From NCBI RefSeq assembly GCF_000955975.1, contig NZ_JYJF01000004.1, forward strand, positions 62,001 to 126,000: a stretch of 64,000 nucleotides of DNA. Reading direction: 5' to 3'. Of the stretch, positions 60,335 to 64,000 are shown piece by piece; positions within the stretch are counted from its first letter, which is position 1; each line of letters begins with the position of its first letter. The position numbers and the translations under genes were made by a program. This stretch comes from Saccharothrix sp. ST-888. GTDB taxonomy: Bacteria > Actinomycetota > Actinomycetes > Streptomycetales > Streptomycetaceae. The notes below the pieces were generated by a model. That model made no database searches. It had not been told where the DNA came from and was given only the letters and a program-made list of their open reading frames with translations.

Positions 60335-61615
60335 ATGGGCAACGACGCACATGGTCGGACCGGCCAGGACATCGAGATCAGGTACATCGGCGAGGACGAG
60401 CTCCAGGTCTGGGACCGGGCAATCTGCCGGGGGTTCCTCCGGCCGCACGTGGGGGACGCCACCGAGTTCCGCCGGCGGCTGTTCGAGCCGGGGCGCTGGC
60501 AGGGTGCGTTCGACAGGTCCGACGAGGGCCGCTGCGTCGGGACGTTCCGCAGCTTCGACACGGGCCTGACGGTTCCCGGCGGCGCCGTGATCGAGGTCGA
60601 CGCCATCACCGGGGTGACGGTCGGGGCCACCCACCGCCGGCGCGGCCTGCTGAGCGGCATGATGCGCCGGGACCTCGCCGCTGCTCGTGAGCGCGGCTCG
60701 GTCGCCGCGATCCTGATCGCCGCCGAGTACAACATCTACGGCCGGTACGGCTTCGGCCCGGCGACCCGGGCCCACGGCTGGCAGATCGACCTGGCGCGGA
60801 CCGGCGGGCTGCGTGCGGAGCTGCCCGACTCGCCCGGCGGCCGGATCGACTTCGTGACCATGGAGGAGCTCCGCAGGCTCGGCCCCGAGCTGCACGAGCG
60901 CTGGCAGCCGACCCAGCCGGGCGCGATCGGGCGGACGCCGACCGGCTGGGGGCGCGCCACCGGTGAGATCCAGTACCCCGGGGACGAGTGGAAGGAGCCG
61001 TTCGCCGCCGTGCACCGGGACGCCGAGGGCACCGTCACCGGCCTGGCCGTCTACACCGTGGACGACGTCTGGGACGGCAGCTACCCCAACTGCACCCTCA
61101 CGGTCGCCGACTTCCTCGCCCTCGACCGGGGCACCGCCGTCGCCCTGTGGCGGTTCCTGCTGTCGGTGGACTGGGTGCGCAAGGTCACCGTCAAGAACCT
61201 CGCCCCGGACGACCCGCTGCCGCTGCTGCTGGACGAGCCGCGCGCCGCCACCCCGCACCCCGAGAACGCCGACTTCACCTGGCTCCGCCTCCTCGACGTG
61301 CCCGCCGCCTTCGTCGCCCGCAGCTACGCCGCGCCCGGCCGCGTGGTGCTCCAGGTCGGCGACCCGGAGCGGTACGCCGAGGGGCGGTGGGCCCTGGAAG
61401 TCGGCGCCGACGGCACCGGACGCTGCACACCCACCGAGGACGAGCCGGACCTGGCCCTCGGCGCAGGCGCCCTCGCCTCGCTCTACCTCGGTGCTGAGAC
61501 GGTGCCCCGGCTGGCCGCCGCCGCACTGGTCACCGAGCTGCGCCCGGGCGGGATCGCCGCTGCCGACCTGCTGCTGCGCACGCCGCTCGCGCCGTGGAAC
61601 CCGGACATTTTCTGA
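60335..61615 (+). CDS. Eis-type GNAT acetyltransferase
   Basis: The 426-residue protein has the Eis plan: an N-terminal GNAT domain with the acetyl-CoA motif VGATHRRRGLLSGMMRRDL at about 104-122, a second GNAT-like domain, and an SCP2-like C-terminal domain that ends with phenylalanine (PWNPDIF), as in Eis enzymes, where the C-terminal carboxylate helps catalysis. In mycobacteria Eis acetylates aminoglycosides at several positions and also lysines; here the natural substrate is unknown. The ATG lacks a ribosome binding site. A hairpin lies between it and the convergent TetR gene. Confidence 0.85.
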   Translation: MGNDAHGRTGQDIEIRYIGEDELQVWDRAICRGFLRPHVGDATEFRRRLFEPGRWQGAFDRSDEGRCVGTFRSFDTGLTVPGGAVIEVDAITGVTVGATHRRRGLLSGMMRRDLAAARERGSVAAILIAAEYNIYGRYGFGPATRAHGWQIDLARTGGLRAELPDSPGGRIDFVTMEELRRLGPELHERWQPTQPGAIGRTPTGWGRATGEIQYPGDEWKEPFAAVHRDAEGTVTGLAVYTVDDVWDGSYPNCTLTVADFLALDRGTAVALWRFLLSVDWVRKVTVKNLAPDDPLPLLLDEPRAATPHPENADFTWLRLLDVPAAFVARSYAAPGRVVLQVGDPERYAEGRWALEVGADGTGRCTPTEDEPDLALGAGALASLYLGAETVPRLAAAALVTELRPGGIAAADLLLRTPLAPWNPDIF

Positions 61616-61638
61616 CCGGACCGGACCGGCGTCCGGGG

Positions 61639-61668
61639 GAGCCCTGTCCACCCAGGTGGACGGGGCTC
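61639..61668. terminator. Bidirectional hairpin between convergent genes
   Basis: A 13-bp stem with one G-T pair (GAGCCCTGTCCAC/GTGGACGGGGCTC) and loop CCAG separates the Eis-like and TetR genes. Confidence 0.7.
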
Positions 61669-61689
61669 TGCCGTGGGGCGGGTCTGCCG

Positions 61690-62511
61690 CTACCGGGCGG
61701 TGCGCCCGATCGTCGGCAGGATGAAGTCCTGGATCAGCCCCTTGGCGTCCCGGACTATCGGGCGGAACACCCGGTAGCGCGAGAGGTTGATGATGCGTGC
61801 CGCCATCGGAGTCGAGCGGCGGACGAATTCGCGGGTGCGCTCGGTGTCCGGTGTCCGGTCGAACACCCAGTAGAGGACGACGACCATCAGGTGGAGCCAG
61901 AGCAGGTCGGGGAGCAGCTCCGCGAGCTCGGAGTCCAGTTTCGGCGCGAGCTCCGAGCCGGCCAGCACCTCGCCGAACAGTGCCACCGCCGTCTTGCGGG
62001 CCGGATGGGACTCGTTGGAGAACGGGCTCAGCGAACTGGTCGGGTCGGCCGCCGTGCGGAAGAACTGGGCCGCGAACTCGTGGTAGTCGGCCGCGCAGTC
62101 GAGCCACGAGGCGAGGGCGATCTCCAGCCGCTCGGCGAAATCGGTGGTGCCGGCCATGCGGACCCGGGCGTCGGCGGCATGCTCGTACGTCATTCGGTCG
62201 TAGAACCCCTGGATCAGGAATTCCTTCTTCTCGAAGTAGTAGTAGGCGTTTCCGACCGAGACGCCCGCCTCGGCGGCGATGGCGCGCATGGTGGTCTTCT
62301 CGTAGCCGCGTTCCTGGAACAGCCGCATCGCGGTTTCGAGGATCAGCGCACGGGTCTGCTCGCTCTTGTCGGTCTTGGGCTGGGCGCGCCCGCCGCGTAC
62401 CTCGGGAGCGGGTCCGGGGGCGGGCAGTCTGCCGTCCGGGGCGGCTGCGCCCGAAGGGCTGTCCGCGCTGGTCTGGCCGCTGCCGCCGTTCGTCGTTGCC
62501 ACGTCGTCCAC
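61690..62511 (-). CDS. TetR-family regulator with disordered N-terminal extension
   Basis: The 273-residue protein has a Gly/Ser/Pro-rich N-terminus of about 50 residues, then a TetR helix-turn-helix (RALILETAMRLFQERGYEKTTMRAIAAEAGVSVGNAYYYFEKKEFLI) and a large ligand-binding domain. It is divergent from a GNAT gene, and its own promoter carries two GAACGCGTTC boxes, so autoregulation is likely. The GTG at 62511 has a weak ribosome binding site; starts further inside (after the extension) are possible. Confidence 0.8.
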   Translation of the reverse strand: MDDVATTNGGSGQTSADSPSGAAAPDGRLPAPGPAPEVRGGRAQPKTDKSEQTRALILETAMRLFQERGYEKTTMRAIAAEAGVSVGNAYYYFEKKEFLIQGFYDRMTYEHAADARVRMAGTTDFAERLEIALASWLDCAADYHEFAAQFFRTAADPTSSLSPFSNESHPARKTAVALFGEVLAGSELAPKLDSELAELLPDLLWLHLMVVVLYWVFDRTPDTERTREFVRRSTPMAARIINLSRYRVFRPIVRDAKGLIQDFILPTIGRTAR

Positions 62512-62660
62512 GGTTCTCGAGCCTAGCGGGACACGGCGGTGGCGCGGTCGTCGCTATCGGGCTGCGTCGTACCGGATGTCCCTGGCGTATCCGGTGCGAC
62601 GCAGCCCGATCATCCCCTTCCCCCTGTTCCCCCGGGGTCTCCGGTGTCCAGTCGGTGACC

Positions 62661-62694
62661 CCAGGCGATTTCGAACGCGTTCAAAATCGCCTGG
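62661..62694. promoter_or_regulatory. 34-bp near-perfect palindromic operator
   Basis: CCAGGCGATTTCGAAC pairs with GTTCAAAATCGCCTGG around GC, with a single mismatch over 16-base arms, centred on GAACGCGTTC (62673-62682). It lies between the divergent TetR and GNAT genes, just downstream of the -10 of the TetR promoter. Confidence 0.75.
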
Positions 62695-62698
62695 CATG

Positions 62699-62728
62699 AC
62701 TCTATGGGCAGTTCCTGAACGCGTTCAA
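62699..62728 (-). promoter_or_regulatory. TetR gene promoter overlapped by a second GAACGCGTTC box
   Basis: On the minus strand TTGAAC (62728-62723) and TAGAGT (62704-62699) are 18 bp apart. The -35 overlaps the second box GAACGCGTTC at 62717-62726. The two boxes start 44 bp apart, about four helical turns. Confidence 0.6.
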
Positions 62729-62753
62729 GTCGACGGCGTGGGAGGCTCGTCAC

Positions 62754-63284
62754 ATGAACCGACAGGCCGTCATCCGCGTCGGGGGTGCCGCCGACACCGA
62801 AGCCGTCGCCGCGCTGCACTCCGAGAGCTGGCGCACCGCATATGCAGGAATCGTCCCGCCCGAGGCACTGGGCGACGGGCTGGCCGAGGAGCGCCGCGAC
62901 ATCTGGGCGATCCGGCTGACCGCCGACTACGGCACGCCCGAGAACACCCCGCTGCTCCTGGTCGCCGAGCTGGACGGGGAGACGGTCGGCTTCGTCTACC
63001 TGGTCCCGCAGCCCGACGGCCGGGTGCTGGTGGACAGCCTGCACGTCCGCCCCGGACTCACCGGCGGCGGTATCGGGCGCGCGCTGCTGGACGAGGCGCT
63101 GGTGCATGCCCCGCACGCCCCGCTCTATCTGGAGGTGTTGGCCGGCAACACCCGCGCGGTCGCCTTCTACGAGCGCGCGGGTGGCGTTCGCACCGACGAG
63201 CGCGAAGGCTGGTTCCCCGGCGGGCACCTGCTCCCCGAGTACGAGTACACCTGGGCGCCGGGCGCCCGGGACGGGTCGGCCTGA
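62754..63284 (+). CDS. GNAT-family N-acetyltransferase
   Basis: The 176-residue protein has the GNAT fold: AVAALHSESWRTAYAGIVP at the N-terminus, then motif A VDSLHVRPGLTGGGIGRALLDEAL at about 92-115 and motif B LYLEVLAGNTRAVAFYERAGG. The family acetylates small amines or protein N-termini; the substrate is unknown. The ATG follows GGGAGG. It is divergent from the TetR gene and shares its operator region. Confidence 0.85.
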   Translation: MNRQAVIRVGGAADTEAVAALHSESWRTAYAGIVPPEALGDGLAEERRDIWAIRLTADYGTPENTPLLLVAELDGETVGFVYLVPQPDGRVLVDSLHVRPGLTGGGIGRALLDEALVHAPHAPLYLEVLAGNTRAVAFYERAGGVRTDEREGWFPGGHLLPEYEYTWAPGARDGSA

Positions 63285-63326
63285 GCGGGGGCCGACGGGT
63301 CGGCGGGCCGGGGTGCCCGGCTCCGG

Positions 63327-63821
63327 TCAGTCGTGGTCGTACACCGTCACCGGAACCCCTCGATCCGTCAGCCGGGCCCTGAGCAGCGGCTCGATCAACT
63401 CCCAGCGGCCGCCTGCCAGGCCGCAGCCGATCCGGGGCATGTGGACGGAGGCACCGAGTCGCAGCGCGTGCTCGCCGAGCCGGGCCAGCGCCGAGTCGAT
63501 CGCCTCGTACCGGACCGGGACGCCCGTCGACCGTCCGGTCCTGATGCCCCGTTGGCCGATCAGGTTGGCCACCCACACGTACCGTTCGACCTGCACCAAC
63601 TGGGCCGCGCCGAGGCCGAAGTCGTTGCCCGGGCGTTCGCGGTGCCAGCGCCGGTACGCCGCCTCCGGCTCGGGCCAGCGGCGGGAGAGTGCCACCACGA
63701 AGCCCTTGCCCCAGCCGCCCAGGTCGTTGCAGACGTGCGCGATCACCTTGACGCCCTTGCCCTGCGGGGCCGTTGCGTCCCCCCGCAGGTACCTGATCCC
63801 GCTGCGCGTCTCTTCCCCCAT
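63327..63821 (-). CDS. Macro-domain protein (ADP-ribose-binding)
   Basis: The 164-residue protein is a single macro domain: IRYLRGDATAPQGKGVKVIAHVCNDLGGWGKGF at the N-terminus and the ribose-phosphate loop MPRIGCGLAGGRWE at about 127-140. It is similar to the TARG1/ALC1-type macro domains that bind or remove ADP-ribose. ATG 63821 is chosen over an upstream frame; the ribosome binding site is weak. Confidence 0.85.
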   Translation of the reverse strand: MGEETRSGIRYLRGDATAPQGKGVKVIAHVCNDLGGWGKGFVVALSRRWPEPEAAYRRWHRERPGNDFGLGAAQLVQVERYVWVANLIGQRGIRTGRSTGVPVRYEAIDSALARLGEHALRLGASVHMPRIGCGLAGGRWELIEPLLRARLTDRGVPVTVYDHD

Positions 63822-63925
63822 GGCCGCAACGCTAACGAGCGGCACTGACGGGCGCCGCTGAATTTCGTCCGGGTGCCCCCGCCGTGTGAGCGGTCGAGGC
63901 GGACGTCACCCGGGCACGCCGGTCG

Positions 63926-64000
63926 TCACCGCGCCTCCACCTGAACTCGGTTGGCGTGCGGCGGCCACCCGATGGCTTCGAAGACCGCGACCGGGTCGAG
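63926..64000 (-). CDS. 3' end of a gene continuing beyond the window
   Basis: A minus-strand frame runs from the window edge to a TGA at 63926-63928 and encodes 24 residues that end LDPVAVFEAIGWPPHANRVQVEAR. The composition is protein-like but too short to assign a family. Confidence 0.4.
   Translation of the reverse strand, partial: LDPVAVFEAIGWPPHANRVQVEAR

Overview
The window is high-GC DNA with dense coding on both strands, frequent GTG starts, strong G-rich ribosome binding sites and many small lipoproteins and regulators. A bldG-type developmental anti-anti-sigma gene, topA, a dTMP kinase fused to a permease, holB and an Slp/Tap-type peptidase in this order indicate the chromosome core of a streptomycete (Streptomyces, Kitasatospora or a close relative). 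No phage, insertion sequence, plasmid or CRISPR signal is visible, so most of this is conserved chromosome with a few accessory patches. Bases 1-153 hold no gene that can be supported.  Layout. 0.2-9 kb: an MrfA-type helicase divergent from bldG and its partner anti-sigma gene, a cyclophilin-like protein, a lipoprotein, a methyltransferase, two tandem paralogous lipoproteins on the minus strand and a DUF3592-like membrane protein. 9.5-22.6 kb: DNA replication and topology block (topA, permease-dTMP kinase fusion, acyltransferase, holB), a degenerate esterase, a secreted Slp/Tap peptidase, a LysE-type exporter and tRNA-Thr(CGT) with its own promoter element and terminator. 22.8-27.7 kb: accessory patch with a LuxR-type regulator, a small secreted two-cysteine peptide, an orphan LuxR DNA-binding domain, a C-terminal remnant of a beta-ketoacyl-ACP synthase III, and an MFS drug exporter divergent from a WYL regulator across a perfect palindrome. 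27.8-35.5 kb: HbpS/GlcG-type secreted protein, a flippase fused to a degenerate kinase domain, a Nudix hydrolase, a methyltransferase, an acetyltransferase and a tyrosine phosphatase.  35.9-42.9 kb: an ECF sigma factor translationally coupled to a membrane protein whose 5' coding end holds a 46-bp perfect palindrome, a run of intergenic hairpins, a Ser/Thr kinase, a potassium channel, tatA with a clear promoter and a DasR-box-like palindrome, TetR and cupin genes. 43-47.4 kb: an acyl-CoA synthetase and a long-chain-type acyl-CoA dehydrogenase divergent from a double-headed TetR, which looks like a regulated fatty-acyl catabolic unit. 47.4-53.2 kb: a Gly/Asn-rich secreted protein, then an Hsp90-family ATPase and a large TPR protein in an ATGA-overlapping operon, and an iron/2-oxoglutarate-type oxygenase. 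53.3-64 kb: DedA, ThrE, a large membrane protein, an NlpC/P60 peptidoglycan hydrolase with an AfsQ1-like box, a second ECF sigma/small membrane protein pair, an Eis-type acetyltransferase that may be leaderless, a TetR/GNAT divergent pair with two GAACGCGTTC boxes, a macro-domain protein, and the 3' end of one more gene running off the right edge.  Themes: sigma-factor control by partner switching and by coupled membrane proteins, envelope and secretion functions, and several divergent regulator/target pairs whose operators can be read directly. The best candidates for undescribed biology are the Hsp90/TPR operon, the permease-kinase-coiled-coil fusion, the palindrome inside the ECF partner gene and the LuxR/secreted-peptide cluster. 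All functions come from motif recognition by eye; no database search was run.
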